A stretch of DNA of 64,000 nucleotides. Origin: Campanula takesimana. Taxonomy: Eukaryota; Streptophyta; Magnoliopsida; Asterales; Campanulaceae. Location: NCBI GenBank assembly GCA_026119855.1, contig JAOWBW010000159.1, positions 248,001 to 312,000 on the forward strand, read 5' to 3'. A program made the position numbers and the translations under genes. How positions within the stretch are numbered: the stretch's first letter is position 1; every line of letters starts with the position of its first letter. The notes under the pieces were generated by a model, which worked only from the letters and a program-made list of their open reading frames with translations, did not search any database and was not told the origin of the DNA. Positions 25,601 through 32,734 of this stretch are shown here, piece by piece.

Positions 25601-26586
25601 CATGTTTCCCTGACAACACGCCACGTTCCCAGCCACTCCCCTGGCCGAACCAATGAGGACCTGCCGCGTGTCCATCCGGTACAAGGGCGGTTAGTACCTT
25701 AACCTACCTCCTCCTTCTACTCATATAAATACTCCTATCCGCCCCAAAGGGCCAGGTACGTGCTCTATCCTATTCACACACACAAGGCTTTCACAAGCTT
25801 TCTACTCAGGTTTTCCTCAGAGATCTTACTCTCACACCCGAGGGCCTAAGCCGGATTCCAACCCGGCCTTGGTCTTAACGGTGTTCTTGTTTGTGTTGTG
25901 ATCAGGATCAAGAGACAGCTATATTGGAGTTCTATCTCCGTGACCCCAGAACTCAAGGGCGTCATCAAGAGGTAGTAGTATTAATAACGATTTTAACATG
26001 TAAAGTAATACTGTACCTTAATTTCCTTGGTCTCGGGTAACAAATCATAATTAGATTCAAAATAAACCTCTGGACATCTATCAATAATATTGTTATTCTT
26101 GCAATAAGGCAACCAATGTTTAGCAAACTTAGCAGCCTCCATGAATGCAAATAGAGTCAACTGAGACCCTCCGTCGTCCGACACATAAACCGACAACTTG
26201 TCCGCCGGATAATCATAAGCCAATACCGATAAAGCGGTGTTCACCACCCCAAATGGTGGCTCTTTAAAGGGGTCGGCCGTGCATATAAACACATCCAACG
26301 CCGGATATTCACTCTCCTTCACAACTTGTGGTAGATTTTCCGGGAAAACTTGACGTTGGATTGGGTTTAGTTGGAAAGCTTGATATGTTAACCACATGAA
26401 AGAAAGTACGAGATCGGCTAGGATTAGGAGAAGGGTTATAAGGGTGTTGGGAGAGTGGATTAGGTTATGGAGATGGTGATAAAAGAGAAAGAAAATTGCG
26501 ATTGTGTAAACGAATGCGAATGCGCGATTTAGCCATGCTCGTGGAAGAAGTTTTCTTGTGTGAAGGGTTGGGGTTGGGGCTGCCAT
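10694..26586 (-). CDS. Cellulose synthase-like protein G (CslG), gene B, with giant intron 1
   Basis: GT2 cellulose-synthase-like enzyme, paralogue of gene A. Exons are 26586-26017, 13035-12889, 12668-12543, 12418-11996, 11747-11397 and 11263-10694. All joins are phase 0 with GT-AG introns, giving about 728 residues. Motifs SDDGGSQ, DCDMYS, VED and QTKRW are present, with terminal membrane helices as in gene A. Intron 1 is about 13 kb because it holds an LTR retrotransposon at 14129-25967. Removing that element and one target copy leaves an intron of about 1.1 kb, close to gene A's 1.3 kb, so exon 1 does belong to this gene. The frame is undamaged, but whether so long an intron with LTR transcription and polyadenylation signals is still spliced is unknown. 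Confidence 0.82.
13155..14128. mobile_element. Stowaway-like MITE remnant interrupted by other insertions
   Basis: The left part (actccctctgtccgtcc through 'gtctctttatacttg', to about 13287) and the right end (atcatttagggatagagg, about 14111-14128, continuing as tagtagtat after 25972) are the two halves of one Stowaway-type MITE; compare the intact copy at 53453-53690. The middle is replaced by about 0.8 kb of foreign AT-rich sequence starting near 13288 ('ttaatttcagtgccccc'). The LTR retrotransposon then inserted a few bp from the right end. Confidence 0.6.
14124..14128. other. Target-site duplication of the LTR retrotransposon (left)
   Basis: AGAGG directly precedes the 5' LTR and is repeated directly after the 3' LTR at 25968-25972. 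A 5-bp duplication is standard for Ty3/gypsy integrases and shows this is a single, complete insertion. Confidence 0.9.
14129..14770 (+). repeat. 5' LTR
   Basis: 642 bp, TGATAAGACC...GCGTCATCA. A TATA-like catataaatac lies near 14526. It is almost identical to 25325-25967. Short open frames inside it are not genes. Confidence 0.95.
14772..14789 (+). other. Putative primer binding site
   Basis: TGGTTCCATTGCCGGGAA starts two bases after the 5' LTR. Position, the TGG start and length fit a tRNA primer binding site; I could not match it confidently to a specific tRNA. Confidence 0.6.
14919..20609 (+). CDS. Retrotransposon Gag-Pol polyprotein (Tat-type)
   Basis: Uninterrupted 1896-residue frame. 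In order: an acidic/basic N-terminal region; a Gag domain (about 215-390); a zinc-knuckle-like Cys/His motif (WCGYHESHGHNTDEC, about 472); an aspartic protease with LIDTGAS (about 606); reverse transcriptase with CPKDCYPLPRID (about 937) and AYIDDM (about 1027); a first RNase H (about 1173); a second RNase H beginning SVDGSAG (about 1329) with a SNNQAEYEAL motif; and an integrase with a CDQCQ zinc region (about 1588) followed by the DDE core (MWGVDLIGPY, IVSDHGPQF). No stop codons or frameshifts are visible, so it could be active. Gag and Pol share one frame. Confidence 0.95.
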   Translation: MTGKEILNPNASPSKQAPQGSIFARLGDKAPSGCSGTPSQKARREADLRDRIETSKARKAQKIPVTPLTPEQIQKKIQLLKDRQDLVAEGLQLNLALEELFNAEADMGIPLERSKTHGSKSIASRVEGKKKRTIVVEDDDEEGEEGRKSEEGESQPRRSKGHYKGKATVRTGEQFAGTAKRVKTGEEIDYKVQGMIRDLWESKQNVAKCIGPIDDFASWIADSPIQRGKVPTLDAYDGSSNSKSHVGRFEGQMALFSTDEAVKCKALASTFKGKALGWLLAHKPRSICSYEQLRTSFLNSFAGAGEVARPKSDLCGVKQYLGESTKAYITRFRKMTEQIVDLTRNDIELCFLGGLTSYTLRQEFACRKPEGTEEMYNRAIAMAGVEPTFMEDARRSMRDRLEPAHDSRYHAGYSGGSGGRNRGRPRGATNFKRADNTFTPLIAPRTEILRAEALPPPPPLERKPYEANKKKWCGYHESHGHNTDECFQMKKIIQQKVEAGELKKWIEGPSNKGAAPRGHVQYVRDNDADGEKRYDIQYIGEEAPSNTQLSIQIKKLEKVFLIPAYPPEQEEMIGFRRSELASTLFHSTQPLTIKMAISRADIGRVLIDTGASRDILYFHCLEEMGMSEAHLTPYAGLLEGFTNHTVYAKGTIDFEVTIGERPFEKTARVTFMVIDLKSQYNAILGVTAQAALGIVASIPHQKIKFSTPAGIACIENKPELFLKVIEKKRRESAMGKRLVSPREAKKIKTNSSRTEDAAMIVTLSFHSTRAEFKRSRRARRIAAKTEQIDIMIDSLHDREIRDIRPNDALEDVVINPAYPDQTVKVGLEIPAEERKIMIDLLRKSTDIFDWTVEDMKGISREVIEHEMNVDPTFTRVLQKERYFSPEKKAAIRIEVDKLLKAGIISPIKYPKWLANVVMVTKANGKWRMCVDFTDLNKACPKDCYPLPRIDQLVDSIAGHRVLSFIDAYSGYHQIKMKEDDVPSCAFYAAGKTYTFNNMPFGLKNAGGTYQRMVGIVFDDQLGRNLEAYIDDMVIKTKETSHDIDMAETFTNLRENNMKLNPSKCAFGVKAGKFLGFMVNQRGIEANPEKITALISMQPPRCVKEVQKLNGRITALRRFIAKSAEKCLPFFKTLKGGGEKGFEWNEDCQNAFEQIKAYLGKPPLLSSPVLGEELYVFLAATDYAVAAVLVREEGKLQKPVYYVSKALSAVEGRYLNIEKLAFALLVAARKLRAYFIAHPITVYSDTPLKKILHKPESSGRMLSWSIELTEFQITYSPRKAIKAQALADFVAETTFESKKSEPDKTQPAKTKKKRGEKAIVTGERPENCWSLSVDGSAGKTVSGAGILLTAPEGQRFKRALRFKFAVSNNQAEYEALIAGLELARDMKVSKLVVKSDSQLVINQVKGEYETNHPVLVKYRELATDLLKEFEYHELNQVNRAENSEADLLSRITNEDIAKLSVDCWIEFTERPAIDRIEIRQIGDSEKDWVDEIREYIEQQTFPNDPGRARVLTKQAARYTIIDGVLYRRSFTKPLLRCVKSETVSNLLYEVHESVCGGHPGARTLSDKIRFLGYYWPTIKRDAEDYVRKCDQCQRFANIPRQPSTEQNLVVPTWPFDMWGVDLIGPYPKAPGGAQMVVVAVDYFTKWVEAKALTSTTEASIIKFIHDHIFCRFGLPRAIVSDHGPQFQSKFTAECKRLNVEHRQSSVARPQGNGQAEAANKLLMTALHKSLKGRSGRWMEELSTALWVVRTTTRNSTGETPFPLTYGSEAVAPVEVALPTYRVAQFNETENEGARRKDLDSTEEKRLEARTKMVNYKQRAKVHHDKRVNKRSFAVGDWVLRKVEVTGRQPGYNKLSPNWEGPYQIARVIKEGTYRLLTAEGKDLKNAWHSDHLKKYYL
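20610..20767. other. Spacer between gag-pol and the tandem repeat
   Basis: Short AT-rich spacer inside the retrotransposon between the gag-pol stop codon and the 75-bp repeats. No feature seen. Confidence 0.5.
20768..21035. repeat. 75-bp tandem repeat inside the retrotransposon
   Basis: Three full copies and a partial fourth of a 75-bp unit starting GCGCGGTCATACGCCCACGA, at 20768, 20843, 20918 and 20993. Copies differ by only a few bases. The block separates the sense gag-pol from the antisense gene, a common place for tandem arrays in Tat elements. Confidence 0.92.
21234..22960 (-). CDS. Antisense retrotransposon protein, C-terminal part (coiled coil)
   Basis: An open frame of 570 residues from the ATG at 22946. 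It reads through a likely 78-nt in-phase intron (22310-22233: donor GAG|GTTCGC, acceptor TTGCAG). An acceptor TTTTCAG ends at 22961, so the exon probably starts at 22960 and joins the upstream antisense frame. The N-terminal part is basic and Pro/Ser-rich (nuclear-signal-like KKRR). The region about 22200-21860 is a strong predicted coiled coil (heptads of L/A with many E/K). Tat-lineage elements often carry such extra antisense ORFs of unknown function. Confidence 0.7.
23229..24635 (-). CDS. Antisense retrotransposon protein, N-terminal part
   Basis: Open frame of 468 residues starting MNELDLGRNLRPDLFG. The last residues (from about 23300) look like a frame shift: the adjacent frame continues with VPQVFDVQAIIDDEDLLIYAG over 23274-23160, which reads like the natural continuation toward the exon at 22960. 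So the ORF is either frameshifted near 23290-23310 or spliced there. It reads as a globular N-terminal domain, then an acidic low-complexity middle. I do not recognise a known enzyme. Confidence 0.6.
   Translation of the reverse strand: MNELDLGRNLRPDLFGCCRRTGGIYRYLINAWKRLSLDAFKTIGVVYNWDSWILPLLWETGPRVHYDSGRMRVLGGEEQLGTFVRAVLTRFPDNVDMAGNARRLVRQGGDRVSSTGPNPLTWMDTPLNDDLLSTEQPQDIPAAPGVVELSSGDEELEPIAEGDSFLLEYHASDAGEEINIGRGLIDEPVSSETPTDSRGPDERLAPDAARKLSLRRSPVKIVSSFPEGPDNRAVSQMGASTSGAALADEGEGDSDDEFRSQYHVDPKVYLVSGLGEYASPTGGSKMTSTLVRAENLACVFYPVQFENGLRLPLDPFICEFLNFAQCLPMDLTPNAIRYLVSFIVVSRVLGFEPSLSALHIYFTHQITASCLSLKTKPRSKKIFSAASNKFDQWQRYPLVIQNRLGWPFPHPENISPISVSRRNFPDPEEGRELSEALESYLARHARRVLGKMGQWKPWSLRSLMYRPS
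25312..25324 (+). other. Putative polypurine tract
   Basis: AGTTAGGGGCCAC lies immediately before the 3' LTR, where the plus-strand primer is expected. It is only weakly purine-rich. Confidence 0.45.
25325..25967 (+). repeat. 3' LTR
   Basis: 643 bp, almost identical to the 5' LTR (differences by eye: gtagctc/gtaactc, ctgacac/ctgatac and one extra C in cacaccc). It is followed by the target copy AGAGG at 25968-25972. Confidence 0.95.
26017..26586 (-). CDS. CslG gene B, displaced exon 1
   Basis: This 570-nt exon encodes the N-terminus, two membrane helices and the SDDGGSQ motif. Its end AAG|GTACAG is a good donor at the same codon as gene A's exon 1. It is separated from exon 2 (13035) by the retrotransposon. 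Residues about 26-172 match gene A exactly, whereas the first 25 and last 20 residues differ, which points to gene conversion. Confidence 0.85.
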
Positions 26587-27026
26587 TGTTGTGCCCTTTT
26601 CTTGCAGCTAGTGTGTGTTTAAACGAATATTTGAGCAGTTTGAAACAATATCCAATTTCTCTTTAGACAAGTTATAAATGAAATATTCTTTCAAGAAAAC
26701 AACAAACACAGGTCCTTGAAGATATTCCTTCAAAAATAAAAAACTAAAACAAGTTTCACCAATATAGAGGCTCAGAGAAAAAAATAACAGATTTATTTTT
26801 GTTTGTTTCGAAAAAAAAAAAAAAGACAGATTTTTCATTGGAATATCATTTTTTGAAAACAAATATAGTGTGTCAGTTTGAAGTGAGTGCCATTTTTTTG
26901 ATATATACTCTATTTTAATATTGTGGCATTTTGTCGTTCAAAGCAAAATGTGTCATTTTGATATGGGTGTCATTTTTTCCCCATATACTCCTATATGTGT
27001 GTGTGGCTGAGATCGCTACAAAAAAT
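26587..27026. other. Upstream region of CslG gene B
   Basis: Intergenic flank immediately 5' of the CslG B start codon. AT-rich, with a poly(A) run at about 26809-26824; no gene. An hAT-like element begins at 27027. Confidence 0.5.
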
Positions 27027-27791
27027 TAGGGCTTGCCATTTGTACCAAACTAAACCAACCAACCGAGTACCAACCGAACTAAACGGTTTTGTATACCGAA
27101 AGTTTGGTACGGTACTACCGTACCGAGTATGCATTTTTGGTTGGTACACGGTACACGGTACACAAATATGAGTTTGGTTGGTATACCGAGTACCGAGTAT
27201 TATTTATTAAAATAATTTTTATTATATATTTAATAGAAAATATATAAAATATTACTAAAATCTAAAAATCTAATCTAATCTAATCTTAACCCCTAATAGT
27301 ATATTTGTTGATTTTATGTGATTGGTGGAATTGTAATGAGGGAGGAATTTTAGGAATTCGATGTTGAGGAAGTTATGTTCTGTATATATGTTCACCAGGC
27401 AACTTACTTTGGATTAGAAGGAAAGCTGTACTGAAATGTATATAGGAAAAACAGTCTATATTTATGTGTTGTACTTTTCTATAACTTAATGAAACGTCTT
27501 TTATGTAACTTATTAAGTTAATGTAGTGAAGTTGTTGGATTATCTTGATATAAACTTAGTAGTATAGTAATTTGTCTTCTACTTTTCCTTCTTGTGTTTG
27601 GAATAACTCTAAAAAAAATTCCTTGGTAGAGGTGTAGTACCAACCGTACCAACCGAGTACCAACCGTACCAAGAAGTTGGTATACCGAGTTTGACGGTTG
27701 GGTACTAGTACTCATTTTCGTGTACCAACTTCATCTTGGTTGGTACCGGTACAAGGAAAAAATAGTCGGTATACCTACCATGCCAACCCTA
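27027..27791. mobile_element. hAT-like non-autonomous element
   Basis: Ends TAGGGCTTGCCA and TGCCAACCCTA are imperfect inverted repeats, flanked by caaaaaat and aaaaaaat (7 of 8 bases equal). Both arms carry degenerate ACCGAGTACCAACCG repeats. No transposase. Confidence 0.7.
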
Positions 27792-27908
27792 AAAAAAATG
27801 TGCGAGTCCCACTGAGCTCAAAAATATTGTGTCCGTCGAACACAAAATAGACAAAGCGATGAGATTGGAGCCATTAAGTAGAACTCACAGGAGCGATTCG
27901 AAATCATG

Positions 27909-28183
27909 TACTCCTTTTGTCCCAGACCAATTGGCACAGTTTGACTTTTTTGGTCAACTGAGTCAATCTTTGATCATAATTTTATGAATATAATATCTAA
28001 ATATCTCTATTAAATTCTAAAAATTGTTATTGTTTCACTATTAGAAATAGTACTATCATTAACAATTTTTAGAATTGTATAGAGATATCTAGATATTTAT
28101 AAAATTATGATCAAATATTGGCTTAGTTGACAAAAAAAATCAAACTGTATCCATTGGTCTGATGAGAAAGAGGAAGTATATAG
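27909..28183. mobile_element. Degenerate Stowaway-like MITE
   Basis: Inverted ends of the type TACTCCTTTTGTCCCAGACC and GGTCTGATGAGAAAGAGGAAGTA, with internal symmetry around 'aacaatttttagaatt'. More diverged than the other copies in this window. Confidence 0.5.
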
Positions 28184-28274
28184 TATAAATTAAATTTAAT
28201 GGCGGTAAAAGTGACACGATTTTAAATTAAGATTAATAGTAGATTAACATGATAAAGTATGGCTTCGCCACTGC

Positions 28275-28816
28275 TAGACGTGTCCAAAAAATTGACGGAA
28301 CCGGCTAACCGGCGGTTGGCCAACCGGTCAAAACCGGCCAACCGGCTAACCGGCCAACCGTTTCGGATGTGAACTGGTAAGTGGCGGTCCGGTTAAGGTT
28401 AGGATATTTCAAAACCGGTCAACCGGCGGTTATAACCGTCGGTTAGGTTAACCGGTTGAACCGGCTAATGTCATTAATTTCCAGTATTTCCAGTCAGTTT
28501 TTTAACGATTCCAGTTAGTTTGTCAAATTTTAGTCAGTTTATTCCAGTTTCCAGTCAGTTTTTTGACATTTTTCTGTTAAATTTCCAGTTTCCAGTCAGT
28601 TTTTTGACATTTTTCAGTTAAATTTCCAGATTTCAGTCACATTTTTGAAATTTTTCAGTAAAAAAAAAAAAGGAAAAAAGCAGACGGTTTAACCGGATGA
28701 ACCGGTTTAACCGATTAACCGCCTAACCTTAACCGTTAGAGCCGGTTAGCCGGTCCGGTTACGGTTAGACCTCCGGCTCCTTTTCAACCGCCGGTTAACC
28801 GGCATGGACACGTCTA
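28275..28816. mobile_element. hAT-like non-autonomous element with ACCGG arms
   Basis: Perfect ends TAGACGTGTCC / GGACACGTCTA, flanked by gccactgc and accactgc (7 of 8 equal). The arms are built of AACCGGC/GCCGGTT repeats; the centre has repeated 'tttccagtcagtttttt' units. No coding region. Confidence 0.8.
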
Positions 28817-29039
28817 ACCACTGCCACCAGTTCTCCTATTAGTTAAAGGGCTGTCTATTTTATAAATGATTAATCTTGAGCTGTTAATACATGGCATCCA
28901 AAGTACAGACTCCAAATTCTTCCACCATGTGGCTAATTAGTCTTTAGAAAGATATGGTGAATTATTGTGCAGCTAGATGATAATGACGGTCAACGCATAA
29001 ATAGTCAATTAATGGACCATGTCCCGATTTCCTGATCTT

Positions 29040-29240
29040 TCAATGGATGGGTCTTATTGCTATTAATGTAATAGATATTAATTATTTGGACCACTTCAAT
29101 CAAAATTCCCTTCTCCTACAACTTGCTGGTTATGCTTTTATACAAAAGTATGCACCCCACTTATATCCACTTGGCAAGGACCACTCTACACGTACAACAA
29201 TTATTCTAGAGTGTGCAAGAAATAGAATATTCCAAAAATT
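29040..29240. repeat. Duplicated 5'-flank segment of the CslG array
   Basis: Sequence such as 'cctacaacttgctggttatgc' and 'cacttggcaaggaccactct' recurs at 36480-36620 upstream of CslG C. It marks tandem duplication of upstream DNA together with the genes. The 83-codon open frame at 29047-29298 is not supported as a gene. Confidence 0.6.
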
Positions 29241-29429
29241 GTATCAAAATCAAAAATACATAACCAAAAATATTGAAATTGCGGATACTATTAAGTAGTG
29301 TACGGCACTTTATTTTAATAATAGAACCGAAACTTCGGTTTTAATTTTGTATTAGTGTTAAAATATCGAGCCAAAATCCCGTTCTTAACCAATAAATTAA
29401 AACTATGTCGTTTCATACACACACACACA

Positions 29430-29600
29430 CTCACACACACATGAGAACTTGGATACATTAGATTTTTACCTAATGTATCCAATGGTTCACTTGGATACAT
29501 TTGATACATTAGGTAAAAACTAATGTATCCAATGGTTACATTGGATACATTAGGTTCTTACCTAATGTATCCAAGTTCTCACGGTTCTCACGATATTTAG
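29430..29600. repeat. 'GGATACATTA' inverted-repeat element
   Basis: Alternating ttggatacatta and taatgtatccaa units, ending in 'ggttctcacgatatttaggttctca', next to a (TA)n tract at 29616-29668. The same family as 30350-30570. Confidence 0.6.
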
Positions 29601-29613
29601 GTTCTCATTTGAG

Positions 29614-29663
<50 letters not shown>

Positions 29664-29679
29664 TATATGGTCACACTCC

Positions 29680-29960
29680 AATGAGAACCCTGAGAACCAA
29701 GTATAACTGTTTGATTAAATACAAAATCAATGGTCTAGATTATAGATAATTGTATACACTTGGATACAGTAGCAAATTTTCAAAATACACTTGGATATAT
29801 TAGTCATTTAAGCTATTGTATCCAAGTGCAACACTTGGATATAGTACTTATTTAGCTACTATATCCAAGTGCAATATCAAAATTTAGGGACTGTATCTAA
29901 GTGTATCCAATGTATCTATAATCTGGACCCTTGATTTTGATTCTAATTCTCGCGTTTCGC
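29680..29960. repeat. 'TTGGATACAGTA' inverted-repeat element
   Basis: Starts after a (TA)n tract with 'gagaaccctgagaacc' and has the same internal units as the copy in CslG A intron 1 (6333-6610), including 'tctataatctggaccc'. Non-coding. Confidence 0.55.
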
Positions 29961-30004
29961 ATACAATTGTAGTTTTCATTTGAGCACCCACACACATGTA
30001 TATG

Positions 30005-30313
30005 TACTCCCTCCGTCCCATTTGAAGCTTCACCAATTACCCAAATGGTGTCCCGTTAAAAGCTTCACCATTTCCTAAAATGGTAAAAAATGTAAGCCCC
30101 ACTTGTCATACCCACTCACTTTTTCCTCACATACTTAAATTATGTGGCCCACTTGTCATACTCACTAACTTTCTCCTCTCACATATTTAAATTGGAGGCC
30201 CCACATGTCATACCCACTAACTTATTCCCTCTCACAATCCTTTTTACACTCATCACTTCCCATAATTTGCGTGCCATCACCAAAATTGTGAAGCTTCAAA
30301 TATGACGGAGGGA

Positions 30314-30316
<3 letters not shown>
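30005..30316. mobile_element. Stowaway MITE
   Basis: TIRs TACTCCCTCCGTCCCATTTG and a right end of the form GACGGAGGGAGTA in inverted orientation, beside (TA)n. Confidence 0.8.
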
Positions 30317-30346
<30 letters not shown>

Positions 30347-30349
30347 TAT

Positions 30350-30570
30350 GTGCTCAAATGAGAACCTAAATATAGAGAGAACCGTGAGAACTTAATGTAT
30401 CCAATGATGTATCCAAGTGCACATTGGATACATTAGTTTTTACCTAATGTATCCAAGTAATGTATCCAATGATGTATCCAAGTGAACCATTGGATACATT
30501 AGTTTTTTACCTAATGTATCCAAGTTCTCACGGTTCTCACGATATTTAGGTTCTCACAGGAGCACGACCC
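30350..30570. repeat. 'GGATACATTA' inverted-repeat element
   Basis: Between two (TA)n tracts. Contains 'gagaacctaaatatag' and, at the other end, 'gatatttaggttctc' as an inverted repeat, with taatgtatcca units inside. Confidence 0.6.
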
Positions 30571-30590
30571 TATATATATATATATATATA

Positions 30591-30862
30591 TACTCCCTCC
30601 GTCCCTCTTTAACTTACAAAATTTGGGTTTGGCACATTATTTAAGGAAAAAAAAAGTGAAAAAGTTGATGTGTTGTGAGTGTAGATAGTTGAGTGGGAGA
30701 GAGAAAGTGGGGTAGAGATAGTAAATGGATAGTTGTTGTGAGTGGGACAAGTGGGTCCCATTATTTTAAAAGTATTAAAACGTTTTTTTTTTAGACTTTG
30801 TAGATTAATGTGGGACAACCAAAATGGCAAATTTTGTAGATTAAAGAGGGACGGATGGAGTA
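30591..30862. mobile_element. Stowaway MITE, with a partial second copy downstream
   Basis: TIRs TACTCCCTCCGTCCCTCTTT and AAAGAGGGACGGATGGAGTA. About 70 bp of its right end is repeated at 30918-30985 (from 'gagactttgtagattaatg' to 'gggacgggagta'). Confidence 0.8.
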
Positions 30863-30994
30863 TATGTATATGAGTCGGTCTTCTGAAAAACCTGTTTTAC
30901 ATTAACATTTCCTTTTTGAGACTTTGTAGATTAATGTGGGACAACCAAAATGGCAAATTTTGTAGATTAAAGAGGGACGGGAGTATATACATAT

Positions 30995-31081
30995 CAGTGT
31001 TCTAAAAAGCGCTAGGCGGCGAAGCAGGGCCTAGGCCGGGCCGAGAAATTAGCACATTTTTAATATTTTTTTATAAATCTG

Positions 31082-31132
<51 letters not shown>

Positions 31133-31718
31133 CCAAAAGTTAGTGCCAATTATTTTTTATGTGTCAAAAATTAATAGTTCACTTTATTTTAAATGAAAAA
31201 TAAATCATAATTTAGAGTATATTATGATGTTCAAGTGGAAAATTGATACACTAACCTAAATCTATTAGTTCAACACATTTTTTTCAGCCCAACTACATAT
31301 TTATTCAGCTCATTTGATTGAGCCCAACCCAAGTATGTTTTCCCTAACCTAATAAGACATCTTTCTTTTCTGTTTTCTCATTTCTTCACAGAGGCACAGT
31401 GCCGCTGCCTCTCCATTTTTTATTTTTTTTTTAGATTTCGGATACAATACAACGGCAACAGTTAACACAAAAATCTCTCTCACTCCATCTCGCCTAGCCT
31501 GCGACGCCATTCCAGCCTAAAGCTCTCTTTCCGATCGGGGTTTCGGCGACCAGCGACAGCGACGATCCCGCCTAGCCTGCGACGCCGCCTGGACCACCGG
31601 GCCACCCTAGTCGCCCTCGAGCCCGCCTGACGCCTAAGATGACCGACTTGGAGGAAATGGCGGCGGTGGAGTGCCGCCTAGCGCCTTGGCGCCGCCTAGG
31701 CCGATTTTTAGAACACTG
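30995..31718. mobile_element. Non-autonomous hAT element with 8-bp target duplication
   Basis: Ends CAGTGTTCTAAAAA / TTTTTAGAACACTG are perfect inverted repeats. The flanks are the exact 8-bp repeat ATACATAT (30987-30994 and 31719-31726). Arms have GCCTAGGCGGC-type repeats; the interior has a (TA)n tract at 31083-31128. No transposase. Confidence 0.88.
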
Positions 31719-31726
31719 ATACATAT

Positions 31727-32734
31727 ATCATAAAATACACGCACATATACTAAGATAATGAAAGACGAAAAGATATATTATTACAGCAAACCCTCATTGG
31801 CTCTTTCGACTTCCTTCCTCCCTCCCTAACCATACTTAGTGCGGCGACCATCCTCACCCTACCCTCAGTTCATTTATCCTCACCCTACCCTCAATTCATT
31901 TCCGCCTTTCGCTATTCGCCTTTCGGTGGATTCTCCCTTATCACCCCTACGATCTCACCCCTACATGCTGCAGCAAACTCATTTTGTGTTTCTAACTCGA
32001 TCTCACATGTGGTAGGTGAAGCTCGTTTCAATTTTGTTTTTCTCTACACGATTCATTGCTTTCATTTCTTAATTCTTCATAGTTTTCTCACAATAAATAA
32101 ATTAGAGTTTATCTAAATGTTAATTTATTAGTATTACTTGTTATCATTTTTTGAAACTTATTAGCTCAAGCTTCATCATGTTTGTCGAGGAACCGGATTA
32201 TATCTCAAACCGATCATCCGAAACCGAGAACCGAAAGAACCGTATCATTTAAAGCCGAGTTGTTATAGTTCAAAACTTTACGTACTGAAGTTATACGGTT
32301 CGGTAGCAATATTACCCTAATACCGAACCGTCCCATACTACGCTCACCCCTAAAATATTCTCACATCGCAAAATGTATATCTAAACCTATTTGATTAGGT
32401 GCTTTTTTTCTAATAAAACAATATTTTTCACCGCATAATTTATATAACATTTTTCCTTTTAATATGTCTATATAATATTATATTTTTAAACAAGAAAATA
32501 ATTATATTATCATACAAATAAAGCAAATCTCTCAAAAACACATTCAAGTCATATGCAACTATTTGTTGCATAAGTATTTTTTCTTCTTCTTCTTTTTTTT
32601 TTTTTTTTTTTTGGTACAAGGGGAAAGCGAAATCAAGTTTTCATACTTTTTACAAGGGCTAGGATATGTGAGTAATTATTGACTTTCATAAATCTACTTT
32701 TTTGGAAACCACTTTCATAAATCTACTTAAATTC
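31727..32734. other. Intergenic region 3' of CslG C
   Basis: No gene is seen. It contains a CT-rich stretch (31800-31990), degenerate 'aaccg' repeats (32190-32340) that may be an old element, and a poly(T) run at 32588-32612 near the 3' end of the minus-strand CslG C. Confidence 0.4.

Larger units (their letters stand above)
14129..25967 (+). mobile_element. Complete Ty3/gypsy LTR retrotransposon, Tat lineage
   Basis: An 11.8-kb element bounded by LTRs of 642 and 643 bp starting TG and ending CA, with a 5-bp target duplication AGAGG. It holds one long gag-pol frame on the plus strand, a second (archaeal-type) RNase H domain after the usual one, and an antisense gene in the 3' third. That layout is typical of plant Tat-lineage elements. 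By eye the LTRs differ by only two substitutions and one 1-bp indel, so the insertion is recent. It sits in intron 1 of CslG gene B, in the opposite orientation. Confidence 0.95.
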
